Assembly (NCBI GenBank): GCA_030407085.1
Contig: CM059582.1
Span: 54,015,001 to 54,079,000 of the forward strand
From: Trichopria drosophilae
Taxonomy: Eukaryota; Arthropoda; Insecta; Hymenoptera; Diapriidae
Direction: 5' to 3'
DNA: 64,000 nt
The notes beneath the pieces were generated by a model. The model saw only the letters and a program-made list of their open reading frames with translations, searched no databases and was not told where the DNA came from. This document shows positions 49,078 through 60,494 of this stretch, in pieces. The translations under genes and the position numbers were made by a program. The first letter of the stretch is position 1, and each line of letters opens with the position of its first letter.

Positions 49078-50319
49078 CCAGTTTCGTCCTGAAATGCCCT
49101 AAATTTTGACTTCTTTTCATCAGATGCTTTCTCATGGAAAAAGTCACTCAATCTTTTTGATATAACCACACCTATTTTATTTTTGTCTCGAACTTTCTAA
49201 ATCCGGTTTCAGACTGACCATATCTGCCGCCATTTTTTTACTATGGCGGTTTAAACATACAAAAATCGAGAATTTTGAAAAAATTTGTTCAAATAATCGT
49301 ATTTTTTGAACGGGAAACCGTGTTCGAATCAAGCTGAATCTCTGTATCTGGTGGAGTAAATAGTTATACTAAAAGATAGGATGGTTATTAATTCACCATT
49401 CAAAATGGCGGTTCTCAGTAACCATTTTGTTGAAAAATTTCTGGACGCTGTAACTGCACAATTATGGACTTGTTTTAAAAAATGCTAAGAATAAAAAATT
49501 CTTAGAATTCGCCGAGAAATATAGTAGATTTTTTCAGATTTTTTAAATGAATTTTTGAAAAATTTTTGTCGAAAAATTCTGAACAAAACTTAGTGCATTC
49601 TCTGATGAATTCCAAGAGTTTTTTATTGTATGCATTTTTTCCCCAAAGTTGATAGTTTTCAAGAAAGAAAAATCTTAAACTATAATATTTGAAATTCATT
49701 TCCTCGAAAACTATCAACTTTTGGAAAGAATTGCAAAGAACAAAAAACTCTTAGAATTTATCAGAGAATGCACTAATTTTTGTTCAGAATTTTTCGTAAA
49801 TAAATTACAATTTTTAAAAAAATTTTGAAAAAAAATTTCTCAAAACCTCATTTAAAAAATCTGAAAAAAATTCCACTATATTTCTCAATGAATTCTAAGA
49901 ACTTTTCTTTCTAAACATTTTTTTTAAAAAGCTCGTAGCTTTTGAGTTAGATCGTCCAGAAAATTTTCAACAAAATTTTTTACTGAGAACCGCCATTTTG
50001 AAGCCGCCATTTTGAATGAAGAATTAATAACCATCCTATCTTTTAGTGTAACTAATTACTCCACTAGATACAGAGACTTAGCTTGTTCCGAACACGCGGT
50101 TTCCCGTTCAAAAATACGATTATTTGAAGAAATTTTTTATGTTTAAACCGCCATAGTAAAAAAATGGCGGCAGATATGGTTAATCTGAACCCGCATTTAG
50201 AAAGTTCGAGAAAAAATACAATAGGTATATTATATCAAAACGGTTGAGTGATTCTTTTTCTCTAAGAAAGCACCTGATGAAAAGAACTCAAAATTTACGG
50301 CATTTCAGGACGAAACGGG
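49078..50319. mobile_element. TTAA-flanked 1.24-kb foldback element
   Basis: TTAA at 49074-49077 and 50320-50323. Ends: CCAGTTTCGTCCTGAAATGC and the inverse of CCCGTTTCGTCCTGAAATGC. Inverted homology continues through most of the length (CCATATCTGCCGCCATTTTT against AAAAATGGCGGCAGATATGG; CGGGAAACCGTGTTCG). It contains several YY1-type motifs (CCGCCATTTTT, CAAAATGGCGG, GCCGCCATTTTGAA). No transposase. Confidence 0.8.
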
Positions 50320-50323
50320 TTAA

Positions 50324-50921
50324 ACAACATGTAAATAAGTAATCAGGAAAATAATCAGTTGAAATCTTTTGAATTTTCGAGCAAAAATGTTCTTCATTAA
50401 AAACCGTTCTGGCTATCGGAAATTTCTTTAATTGTTCAAAAGTTCACACTTTTTTATGTCATTCTAGAAAATTGATGAAGAAAAAATTGAAAAAATTAAT
50501 TTTCTTACATAAAAACAATATTAACCTTCAAATTACTAAAATTTTTTAAATTTATTTACAACAAACTGAAATGGTACATAACGAAATTCCCATTTGACCT
50601 TTTTTAACTCTACTATGCACGTAACGTGTTCTAAATAATTGTTTCCGAGCAATTTTTAGTGCGGGGAAATTACTTCCTTTTAGAAAATAGAACAATCTAT
50701 TATATAAGTAAATAAATGACCATTATTATGTAAAATTATAAAAACACAAGGAATTTTGAATGAAAATAATTATTAAATTAAAATTGCAAGGTGTTTTTTG
50801 ACGCTACGTCAAACCATAAATATTTTAACATAAATTATGATTTATTTTCAATACATAAAATTTGAATCGTCTTCTGTCTAGTAATTATGGTTAAGATCCA
50901 TAACAGGGACCAAAAAATTAA
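50324..50921. other. Intergenic, nothing recognised
   Basis: AT-rich spacer between two TTAA elements, with no ORF or repeat that I can support. Confidence 0.5.
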
Positions 50922-50925
50922 TTAA

Positions 50926-51537
50926 CCACTTCAGTGGTAGCTGTTTAAAAAAAAAAAGTGCCAGAAGTGGTACAGCCCTGTACTTAAGATATCGAAAAAC
51001 GGTGAAACACGGGTTCCATTTTTTCCTAAAATATATCATTTAACATTTAATTAATCATTTAAAAAATCAAGTAATATTTCACATTTATGTCGGCCATCTT
51101 GGATCCACCATTTTGAATTTTCAAAATCTGATTTCAGATTTATAATCAGCGGCCCCGAAAACCCCCGAGAACCCAGTTTCATAAAGTTTGGGTAATTTTT
51201 CACATTTCGGTCGGCCATCTTGGATCCGCCATTTTGAATTTTCAAAATCTAACTTCAGATTCGTAATCAGCGACCCCGAAAACCCCCGAGTAACAATTTT
51301 CAGCTGTTTTCCGTATAAAGACAAATGTGCGCCGCACATTTTAATAAATTTAGCAAATTTACAGCCGCCATATTGGATCCGCCATTTTGAATTTTCCCAT
51401 TTCGACGACAGATTCGGATTCAGCGACCCAAAATATCTTGGTATACGAAGTTTCATGCAAATTCATTAAGAATTGTAAAAGTTATTGCAAAATGTACACA
51501 TATGATCCATTACCACATTTGTCAATAATTTTTTTTT
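50926..51537 (-). mobile_element. TTAA MITE with GGATCC/ATGGCGG monomers, copy 3 (three monomers, one end lost)
   Basis: It starts TTAA|CCACTTCAGTGGTAGCTG like copy 2, and has only three monomers (cores at about 51093, 51215 and 51368). Relative to copy 2, one monomer has been deleted between them, as expected for unequal recombination. The far end stops after TTACCACATTTGTCAATAAT and lacks CCATTGAAGTGG-TTAA. Confidence 0.75.
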
Positions 51538-51544
51538 TAGGTAG

Positions 51545-52330
51545 AAAAATGGACTAAAAATAGTTTTGATTCCAACTTTTTGATTGTAATCCTGATACAA
51601 TTATTACATTGCAATTTATAATAAAATTTGTTTCGTTTGTTATCACAAGGGGAGAGTCCGGGCACAAAATCAGCTGTATCAAACAAACGTTCAAAAATTC
51701 CCCAGAAATTATTTCTTTAGTGATTTTTGAGGAGGAATTCAATGGTAATAAAATAAAAATCAGAAACAAATTTTTTTACCAAAACAAGAAAAATTTTTTT
51801 TTCGAATAAAATGGAATTTTTTAAAATCCATACGTAATTATTTAGAAAATATGTTTTTCTGTTTTCCAATTGTTTTTTTTTTTTATTTTTAAAATAGATT
51901 AACAAATTTGAATAGCCTTTATTCGGAAAAAAACAACTTTTTTCACGCTAATACGTTTAATTTTGCTATTGTTGGACATCACCCTTTCAGATTTGGCTGC
52001 AAATTTTGTATACGGGTTCGATACCCAAAAAATTGAACTCTCAATTTTTTTTTAATTTTTCCACCTGTTTTCTTTTCATTTTTTCGTCGTTTTTAATTTA
52101 AACATTCAAAGCAAATTTGGTGAATAAAAAAACATATTTTCTAACTAATTATGGATGGATTTTAAAAAATTTTATTTTTTCAACGAAAAAAAAATCTTTT
52201 TTATCAAACATTTTTATAAAATTGTATTATATTACCATTAAATTCATCGTAAAAAAAACAAACATTTTTTTCGTATTTTTCGAAAGATTGTTTGTTATAT
52301 TTCCTCAAAGTTTCCATAACTTAGTTTTTC
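51545..52330. repeat. Diverged foldback, boundaries uncertain
   Basis: TTTTTTAAAATCCATACGTA and TTAGAAAATATGTTTTTCTG at 51820-51870 are inverted in 52125-52170 (AAAACATATTTTCTAACTAA, TATGGATGGATTTTAAAAAA). Outer matches are weak. Confidence 0.45.
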
Positions 52331-52637
52331 CGTTTCCCTAAGATGCTTTGCAACTTTTTCATAAGGGGTCTATGTATACAAGGAACACTTATAATATCAT
52401 AAATATAAAAAATTGTTTTGTTTATTTACAATTTTTTATTATTACATAGTGAAAGTAATCGTTTCTCAAAACATTTTGACAAAGTTTTTAAACTAAATAG
52501 AGAAAAAAAATAATCATATAATTTTTGTTGTATACTACATACTGTATATGTATATTATAAAAGAATTTACAGATGAAAAACAATATGGATATAATTTTGA
52601 ATGGCTTCATAATATTTTTTAGTTTCTCCCAAGTTAA

Positions 52638-53205
52638 CCCTTTAACGCCCAGCGGTTTCGATCGAAACCACTTTTGACTACAAACCTTCATAACTTTCAC
52701 AAAAATTGAAATATTTTCGGTTTCCAAATACCCAACATCTACAAATTTATCCTACTTTGTGAAAAAAATTTATATTGCAATAAAAAATTAACATTTTTTT
52801 AATTATTACACTAATAAAAAAAAAATTTGTGGCAAGATTTACAAAAAAACCAGAAAATCAAAAATTGAATAAAGTTAAGCTAATGAAAATGACTACTCGG
52901 GGGTTTTTGGGGTCGCTGATTACGAATCTGAAATCAGTTTTTCAAAATTCAAATGGCGAATCCAATATGGAATCTAATAATTTTGAAAAAGTGATTTCAA
53001 ATTCGGAATCAGCGATCTCAAAAACCCCCTGGTCACAAGTTTCAAACGAATCCGACCAATTTGAAAAAATTAGTTCGACATATTGGATCCGCCATTTTGA
53101 ATTTTGAAAAACTAATATCAGATTGGTAATCAGCGACCCTAAAAACCCCCGAGTAACATGTTTTAAACGAATCCGACTGTTCTAAAAAAGTCGGGCGTTA
53201 AAGGG
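52638..53205. mobile_element. TTAA-flanked MITE, ends CCCTTTAACGCCC
   Basis: TTAA at 52634-52637 and 53206-53209. Ends CCCTTTAACGCCCAGC and, inverted, CCCTTTAACGCCCGAC. The CCCTTT start and TTAA site are typical of piggyBac-derived MITEs. Inside are diverged monomers with ATTCAAATGGCGAATCCAAT and CATATTGGATCCGCCATTTT, homologous to the monomers of the CCACTTC family although the ends differ. Confidence 0.8.
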
Positions 53206-53209
53206 TTAA

Positions 53210-54281
53210 AACTTAAGTAATATTGTCATATTTCTTCGGATTTGAAAAACGAATTACTTTTCTTAATCAAACATTTATTCATACACAAAAAACAAGACGT
53301 AAAAAGCTACAGAAGGACAATTTAAATTTGAAAGGTTAAAAAAAGGATGTAAAAGGGACTTTTGACAAAAAAGGAAATAAAAGGGACTAAAGTCGAAAAA
53401 AGAAACTGACTGAGAGCCCTGTACCACATTAAAATGTTTAAACCTAAAATTAAAACAGGATATATTTTATGTAAATAGTGGAAAGTTTATTCAACATAAT
53501 GCTGTATATTACATAGTAAAATGACAATAAATTCACAAACGATATAAATAATTCACATTTGTAATTAACCTTAAAAACACGCAATCTATCGTCCTTATGA
53601 AATATACATACCCATTTTAACGTAGCTGTCCACTGGTCACTGATGAAAACTTTGTACAATACTGTATTTAATTCTTAATGTTCCCATACGAGGAAATGCA
53701 CCACGAGAATATGTTTCGATAGATACAATCTTTCTACTTGCTCGTGGTCACTTTGTTACGCTAATTATCTCATCTATCCTTTTCCGAAATCATAATACAC
53801 GTGCATAATATTAAAAGTATCAATAATCTAATCACTTCGGATAATCAGTTTCAAACTTTTTGTTTTCTAAAATTCATTTAGTTACCAAACTAGTTTTTTT
53901 TTTACCAAAGCACAAAAATTGTTTGTGTCCATCACTCATTTTCTTCTCGTATAAAATGCTGCCTTGTTATTTGCACAAACGAATCATCAAATATCACAAG
54001 CAAATGATTCGTAAAATATAACTTAAAAACTGTAGCGTAACTAAAAATTAATTTCAATTGCACAAATATTACACCTTCTCTCGCTGCAATTGTACCAGAA
54101 GGTTTATCTAAGAACATAAATGTTCTAGATTCATGAAAAAAACAATTAAAAACTAAGTCTGTTTCTTAATACAGACAGCGTTCTAAAATACTTCAACGTA
54201 TTCAAGTAATACACCTTCGAGGATAAGATTTATACATATTTACAAATCTTGAAGACTGCAAACTAATACTCCACAATTTTT
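53210..54281. other. Intergenic and 3' flank of bora
   Basis: AT-rich. The part nearest 54281 must hold the bora 3' UTR; I do not see an unambiguous poly(A) signal. Frames at 53450-53659 and 53932-54117 have no support. Confidence 0.4.
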
Positions 54282-57200
54282 TCATTTGTACTTTGATGGA
54301 GTAGAGCTGATCATGTTTTCATTCCATTCCGACAGTTTTAAATCATCATCTATCAATGGCATGCCGTCCCTCCAGTGAACTGCTTTCTTAATCATGGAAA
54401 CGCTGTCATCTACGATATTGTTTGACGTACAACTAATATAACCTGTATCTTGCGTCAAACTGAAGGCACTTTTCTGATCGAAGTTACCAGACATCATATT
54501 GCTGTGCATAACGTAGCTTTCGCTAAAGTGCGTTTTACAAAAATCCATAAGTTTGGACTTATTAATTGATTGTTCGCTCTGTACATTTTCTTTATCTTCA
54601 CATTCGAAACGATTCAATCTTTTTGGGGATTTTATTAAAGTTTGATCGCTTCTCGCTATCTTCATTGCAGGTTCTTGCTCGATTGATTTAATTTCTTCCA
54701 TAAATAAAGTTTTACCTGAAACAAATAAATATTTTTATTTTCTTATATCTTACGAAATAGTTATTAACTTACATAACATTTTCTTGTCATCTTTTTCAAT
54801 TGCAGAAACATCGATGCTCATATCTTTTGTAAAATCTAATCGGGTACGATTTCGAGACTTTATACTCTGACAAGACATGTTGGTACGATCGTATATTGGC
54901 GATACGTCGCATGGGGAAATTGCTCCTGCGTATCCCAATGGAGATCCAAAATGTCTTTTCATGATACCTGTAGAAGACTACCAAAAACATTTTTCAGTTA
55001 ATTCGTGAATTTTAAGTAGTGTAAAATGTATAATTGTTATACTTACACCTACAGGTGTGCCGTGACAAAACATGCCGCTTTGCAGTGGACTACAATTCAA
55101 AATTCGTGGTTCGGGCGACTTTGCAGGTGAAATTTGAACAGAATCGAAGGAATTTTCCTCTTCCGTATCGTCATTATTGAAAAATAGTTTCCTTCGTAAA
55201 GAACTGTTGTTACTGGTATTCGCATCTTCTGTGTCGACATTTTGATCCTGTTAAGAGTAAAATTAATTTTATTTCATTGTAAACATTTGAGGAAATTTTT
55301 TATATACGTACTTGAGTAAATGTAAAGTAGGGTTTCAAAGCTTCTTCGACATTTGGAGGTAATTCAGGTGGAAGTGATAAGACGGTCTGTGCATAACCTA
55401 TCGAAACAATCGTAAAGGTTACAACATTCTTATTTTTTTGAAGAAAAAACTGTAATTTTTTACTATCTATTATTTTTGTTTATACTATATATTATACTAT
55501 TTTATACTATAATTTTTTACTAAGTATTAAGGTAATTACTTACTATCTTTTTTTAGTTTTGAACATTCTTTTGTCGAGTTTGTATCTTCGAATGATCGAA
55601 TCGGTGTATGAAGAGGCAATTCTCTCAGGACATTGTTTTTCTTAATTTTAATATCACAGGGACTAGGAAAAATTTGATTCTCACTAAAGAATCTCGTTAT
55701 TGCTTCCTGAGCGGTTTTTTCAATTTCAGGATCAGAACAATGCATTTGTTGGTTCGGAAATTCTTCGATTTTTGCTGGTTGCAAGAGTGCCAGCTCTTCT
55801 ACGGTCCATTTAAATCCTGGAGATTCTTGAGCAGGAGTTGGTAGCTGAAAACAAATAAAGTAAACATAGAAATTCTGCGTTTAACGTAATTCTTATTCTT
55901 CTGAATAAATCAATCGTCAGCTGAATAAATAAGTAAATTATTCATATTAGATTTACAGTAAATTTCAGAACATATTTATAACGATTAAATGGAGGCAGAA
56001 TGTCAGGTCGACTCTATCTATTTGGACTTTTCCAAAGCTTTGGACGCCCTGAAATGGTGATTGAAATGGAGGAATGAAACGGATTGCAAAAATGATTCGG
56101 AATGACTCAGTATTCTTTCGGATCGAAATCGAGGAATGGAACGGTTTACATTTGTGTTTCGGAATGACTGAGGATGAAAACGGATAGAATTTTCCGGTAT
56201 GGCATGGCTTGGAACGGAATGACAAAGTGACCTGGATTAAACATGGGACAGATTCCGGATATTCTCGGATAGCACCGGTTTCGGTCGGATTAAATTCCTA
56301 TCCGGAACTTTCGCCAGGACACCCCACACTGTAAAAATTCCATAATGAAATAGCCTAAGTATAATGGTAATTTTACAAGCTCGTTGTAATTTCCCTACGA
56401 TTAATATGGTAAATTGACCTACGTATAACGGTAAATTTTACAAGTTTGTTGTAAATTTACTACATTAAACGTAAGAAAATTACAACAAGCTTGTAAAATT
56501 ACCATTATACGTGGGTTATTTCATTATGGATTTTTGTACAGTGCAGCAAACGAAAATGCATTGAAGATCCATTGAAATTCATTCCTTGCATCACTTCTGA
56601 ATTCGTTTTCTTAACTTCAGAGCTCAACTTGGCTTAACTAGGCTTAAAAACAGAGCCAATGCTTCACTATCCCGAATGAAACATATTTTGTAACCTTTTA
56701 AATTCTTCCTATGCTTACCAATACTTATTTAAAGAGTAAAAAATGGATTAAAGTTTCAATGCTTCTCAATCATTCTTCGTTTACTGGAAAATGATGGCTG
56801 CATGAGAGATTAGAGTGATGCTCCAAATTAGTGCAAAAGAAATAGTTTTGAAGCATAGTTGACGAATTAAATGATAAACAGAAACTTATTTCAACAAAAT
56901 AAGTTAGATTGAAAAATACAACTCTGACGAAGCTACTTCTGAAAATAAATTCTCGAAAAGTTTGAAAAATGTGCCATATTTGAATAAAGCTTTCTTGCAT
57001 TTTAAGGTAGCTCGAGCGACTGACATTTAGAGGGCTCTGATTTATTTATTTTTAGTAATTTTTCTACTAGTGAATTTAAATCATTTATTTTCATGGATTT
57101 ATAGAAATATTTTATGTACGTCTTTTCGGTGCGTAAAGTAAACTTTACGCACTCGATTATACTTTACGCACGGAAAAGCCGTACGTAAACAATATTTCGG

Positions 57201-60123
57201 CACACGTGTGTATGTGTAAAGTTCTTTACACATACGCACTTGTATCGAAAAGTACTATTTCATTATTAGTTGTAAACTTTACATATTTTATTTTATTATG
57301 CCCCTTTTCTAATCATTCGGTAATCGTATATGTTTAAATCGTAACGATATGTTTGATATACATGTGACTTTTTACAAAGATCTGTCTTTCTAAAGATTTC
57401 TTATTAAAATTTTATTTTACACTACATTACCATGCAGTTCCGTGTAAATAGGCGTTACTTTACTTCAGTAACAGGGTTTGAAACTTCACAGGATGACGAG
57501 TGGAGTCATTAACTAGAATATAAAATATTTTTACGCACTTCTGTCGATTTTCCACCTTAATCCTTTCAGTCACAGCGGGACACTAGTGTCCCACCTACAT
57601 TGTATCAACTTCTCATCGTTTATGAATGGTTCGTCAATGATTTTGTTACAGTTATTTGTTCCTATCCTTCCTAAGACTCCAATAAATGTTATTAAAAAAT
57701 AATAATATTGCATAATTATCCCAGTAAACGAAAACGAATAGAAAGATAAAAATACGATTTGAAATGAATTCAAGTGTAATAAAATGAATTAAAAAGTGGA
57801 TTCAATTAATCATTTTCATGCGTTTAAATTCATTTTAATTCACTTGAATTCATTTCAATTCGTATTCGTTTACTGGGATAATTATGCAATATTATTATTT
57901 TTTAATAACATTTATTGGAGTCTTAGGAAGGACAGGAGCAAATAACCGTAAAAAAATCATTGACGAACCACTCATAAACGATGAGAAGTTGATACAATAT
58001 AGGTGAGACATTGGTGTGCCGCTGTGACTGAAAGGGTTAAGGTGGAAAATCGACAGAATTGCGTAATAGTACATTACGATACGAGTGCGCAAAGTAGGTA
58101 TTTCCGGGTGATAAAAAAGCGAGTTTGGGAACACCTACGCAGCGTACAAGTATCGTATACTATTTTTCCTATTAAGTGCGCAAAGTTCGACACCTATATA
58201 CAACATTTAAAGTGACGATGTAAAGGCGGTGGAGAAGGGAGGGTTCGGGGGGGCGGAGCCCCCGACCTAAAACAGTATTTGCAACTGCTTTTGTAATAAA
58301 TAGACTAAATTTATAAATATCTATGTAATACATTATTTATTATCGTTATTACTGTTAATTGTTATTAATATTTTATATAAATTTTAATGAATTTAAATAT
58401 TCATTCGCATTCACGTTTTCGGGTACATTTTCAATTACATTACTATTTTAGATAGAATTAACCTATACCTATCGTTTTCCGTACTGAAGAACAGCGATTG
58501 AAACGTAAAACAAATGAAAGTTTTGACAGGTCTATTCTACATGTCTGTATACATATAGCGCTACTTTACCGCACTCAAAACTTCATTACCGCACGCAAAT
58601 TTTCTTTACCGCACGCTAAATTATAAGATCAGTAAAATGTGGGAAAGTGGCTCTTTGCACACGCAAATACGTGCGCAAAATCGAACTTTGTGCACTTTAA
58701 TAGGAAAAAATATTTTATATTCTTGTTAATGACCCCACAATCGTCATCCTGCAAAGTTTCAAACCCTGTTACTGAAGTAATGAAAATGAAAATATTAAAC
58801 TCGAAATGGTAATGTAGTGTAAAATAAAATTTTAATAACAAATCTTTAGAAAGACAGATCTTTGTAAAAAAGCACATGTATATCAATCATTTAATAACGA
58901 TTTCGTTACGATTTTAAAAATGTATGATCACCGAATAATTAGAAAAGATATTCAAGCGCTCTTGCCACATTTTCGTTTTCAGGGAGGACATAATAAAATG
59001 TTTATTAAAGTAAAATTTACAACTAATAATGAAAAATATTTCTATAAATTGACGAAAATAAATGATCTAAATTCAATAGTAAAAAAAAATTACTAAAAAT
59101 TAATAAATCGGAGCCCTTAAACACCCTCTAAATGTTAGGGTTGTTCTTAAAATGCAAGAAAACTTTATTAAAATTTGGCCCATTTTTTTAGCACCTTTTC
59201 AAAAATTTTGTTTCAGAAATAGCTTCTTCAGAGTTGTATTTTTCAATCTCATTGAAATAAGTCTTTCTCTTTCTCATTTAATTCGACAACTATGCTTCAA
59301 GACTAATTTGGAGCACCACTCTAATCTCTGACGTAGCCATCGTTTCCCAGTAAACGAAGAATGATTGAGAAGCATTGAAACTTTAATCCTTTTTTTACTC
59401 TTTAAATAAATATTGGTAAGCATAGGAAGAATTTAGATTTCAAAATATGTTTTATTCGGGATAGTGAAGTATTGGCACTGTTTTGTCCAAAATTCTTGAG
59501 AAGCATTCAAGAACAAATTCGATTCTTGGAAGAGGATTTAAAACAATTGGCAATAAGAAAGTATTCACGAAGGTCAACAAATAGAATTCAAAGTTAAAAA
59601 ATTAATATATTTCAATAATTCTGAATAATTTTTCATTTGCAGGGTTATGCCACTAAATCTACATAAACTTATTAGTAAATACATATAATAGTGCATCACA
59701 AATCAAGAATGCATGTATTAAAAACTATTATAAAACTTGTATTAATACTTTGTATAATTCCGTTAGACATAGGATAGTCGTAAAAAAAAAATGCCTTCTT
59801 TTTTGACAGCCCCATTGAAGTACTTTTAAATGATTTAAAAACAGAAGCATAAATACCTTTGTAAATACTGATGGACTGATCACTGAAATGTGGAGTTTAC
59901 TAGTTATATCTGCTTCGAATGGATTTCTGGCTATGAACTTGGTTAACCCTGACGGGGGTGTAATATGATTTGGCAAAACCGAAAAACGATTTGCACTCCC
60001 CTGAAGTGCAGTTCTTCGTAACTCCCTTTCACTAGGCCTCACAGGAGTCTTGTAAACAGGACTTTGCATATTGATATCGTCTATGCTCATTTTTTTAATC
60101 GGTGTCCACTTTGAGTGATCCAT
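54282..60123 (-). CDS. bora: Aurora borealis (Bora), Aurora A/Polo kinase activator (complete, 497 residues)
   Basis: Six exons: 60123-59857, 55844-55544, 55397-55312, 55247-55047, 54977-54773 and 54715-54282; splice sites and phases (0,1,0,0,1) all agree. Bora is the cofactor that lets Aurora A phosphorylate Polo/Plk1 at mitotic entry. Diagnostic stretches are TKFIARNPFEADITSKLHIS and VISPSVFTK near residues 61-89 (family NPFES..L..SPSVFK), FKWTVEELALLQPAKIEEFP in exon 2, ITRFFSENQIFPSPCD, and a QDTGYIS box near the C-terminus. About eighteen Ser/Thr-Pro sites (SPVYKTP, LPTPAQESP, QISPAKSP, FGSPLG and others) fit Cdk control. Length is in the family range. The first ATG of exon 1 follows a short leader. 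Intron 1 is 4 kb and filled with repeats; the other introns are short. No other product is plausible. Confidence 0.95.
56000..56060 (+). pseudogene. Tiny reverse-transcriptase fragment in bora intron 1
   Basis: VDSIYLDFSKALDALKW reads in one frame at 56007-56057 and matches reverse-transcriptase motif A of non-LTR elements (YLDFSKAFD). Nothing more of the element is readable; degenerate GGAATG-rich repeats follow to about 56325. Confidence 0.5.
56327..56543. mobile_element. Palindromic MITE, CACTGTAAAAATTCCATAAT ends, in bora intron 1
   Basis: CACTGTAAAAATTCCATAAT and the inverse of CACTGTACAAAAATCCATAA bound a 217-bp element. Both arms carry TATAATGGTAATTTTACAAG and TTGTTGTAA motifs, and a middle repeat of the same phrases is present. 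It can fold into a near-complete hairpin. Confidence 0.75.
57111..57262. mobile_element. ACTTTACGCAC palindrome cluster inserted in the left arm
   Basis: The right arm lacks this segment. It contains GTGCGTAAAGTAAACTTTAC with GCAC, another ACTTTACGCAC, and TGTGTAAAGTTCTTTACACA, all short palindromes. Ends GTACGTCTTTTCG and CGAAAAGTAC are inverted copies. Confidence 0.55.
57720..57877. mobile_element. 158-bp MITE with CCCAGTAAACGAAAACGAAT ends at the foldback centre
   Basis: Ends CCCAGTAAACGAAAACGAAT and, inverted, CCCAGTAAACGAATACGAAT. The interior is a palindrome of AATGAATT/AAGTG phrases. Its ends match the 1.5-kb element at 47100-48619. Flanks read ATAATTAT|CCCAGT and ACTGGG|ATAATTAT, part of the surrounding foldback. 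Confidence 0.75.
58052..58712. mobile_element. Nested element in the right arm with GTGCGCAAAG motifs
   Basis: The left arm lacks this segment. Inside, TTTTTCCTATTAAGTGCGCA near 58157 is inverted at about 58690 (TGTGCACTTTAATAGGAAAA). The interior has a GC-rich hairpin at 58240-58266 (GGGGGGCGGAGCCCCC) and repeats of CTTTACCGCAC (58560-58618), a relative of the ACTTTACGCAC motif in the left-arm insertion. Confidence 0.55.
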
Positions 60124-60243
60124 CGAACTTTTCTTAAAGTTTCAGAAAATTCTTCAAAACTTACATCCAAACAGAAGCTCTCTAATAAACCCCTAACCAC
60201 TGCAAACTCACAAACTAATGCTCTGCCGGCTGCCCTTGTTTAT

Positions 60244-60251
60244 CCGGAAGT
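60244..60251 (+). promoter_or_regulatory. ETS-type motif in the bora promoter region
   Basis: CCGGAAGT lies about 120 bases upstream of the bora start codon (which is on the minus strand). ETS sites are common in TATA-less promoters of housekeeping and cell-cycle genes. No TATA box is seen here. Function is inference. Confidence 0.3.
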
Positions 60252-60494
60252 TTAAATCGACAGTAGCGACAAACACAACTTTTCGAAAGTTGGAGCTAAA
60301 CCGTCATCTGGTGGTAAAATTAAAAAATACGGTTAGCATCCCAGGATCGTATATGGCTATACAAATTTTGGGAGCTGCTCCCCAAAAAAAAACTAGGACA
60401 ATTCACTAGAAATTCCTTAAATTTTTCAAATTATAATTAAAAACAATAAATTATAAAAAGCAATTTTTCAGCGGTACATAACCTGAACTGTCCA

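Larger units (their letters stand above)
56650..59485. repeat. 2.8-kb foldback in bora intron 1
   Basis: Left arm from about 56650 (CCAATGCTTCACTATCCCGA) to 57719. Right arm 57878-59485, ending with the inverse TCGGGATAGTGAAGTATTGG. Matching pairs include CAATCATTCTTCGTTTACTG, GAAAAATACAACTCTGA, GGGTTTGAAACTT and AACTTCTCATCGTTTATGA. The spacer is a 158-bp CCCAGTAAACG element. Two more insertions make the arms unequal: 57111-57262 in the left arm and 58052-58712 in the right. Confidence 0.8.

Noticed and set aside
54796..54990. Minus-strand 64-codon frame overlapping bora exon 5
   Set aside because: It is another frame of the same exon; the phase that joins exons 4 and 6 gives the Bora-like sequence.
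58629..58886. Minus-strand 85-codon frame in bora intron 1
   Set aside because: It lies in the nested insertion and right arm of the foldback, with no splice sites.
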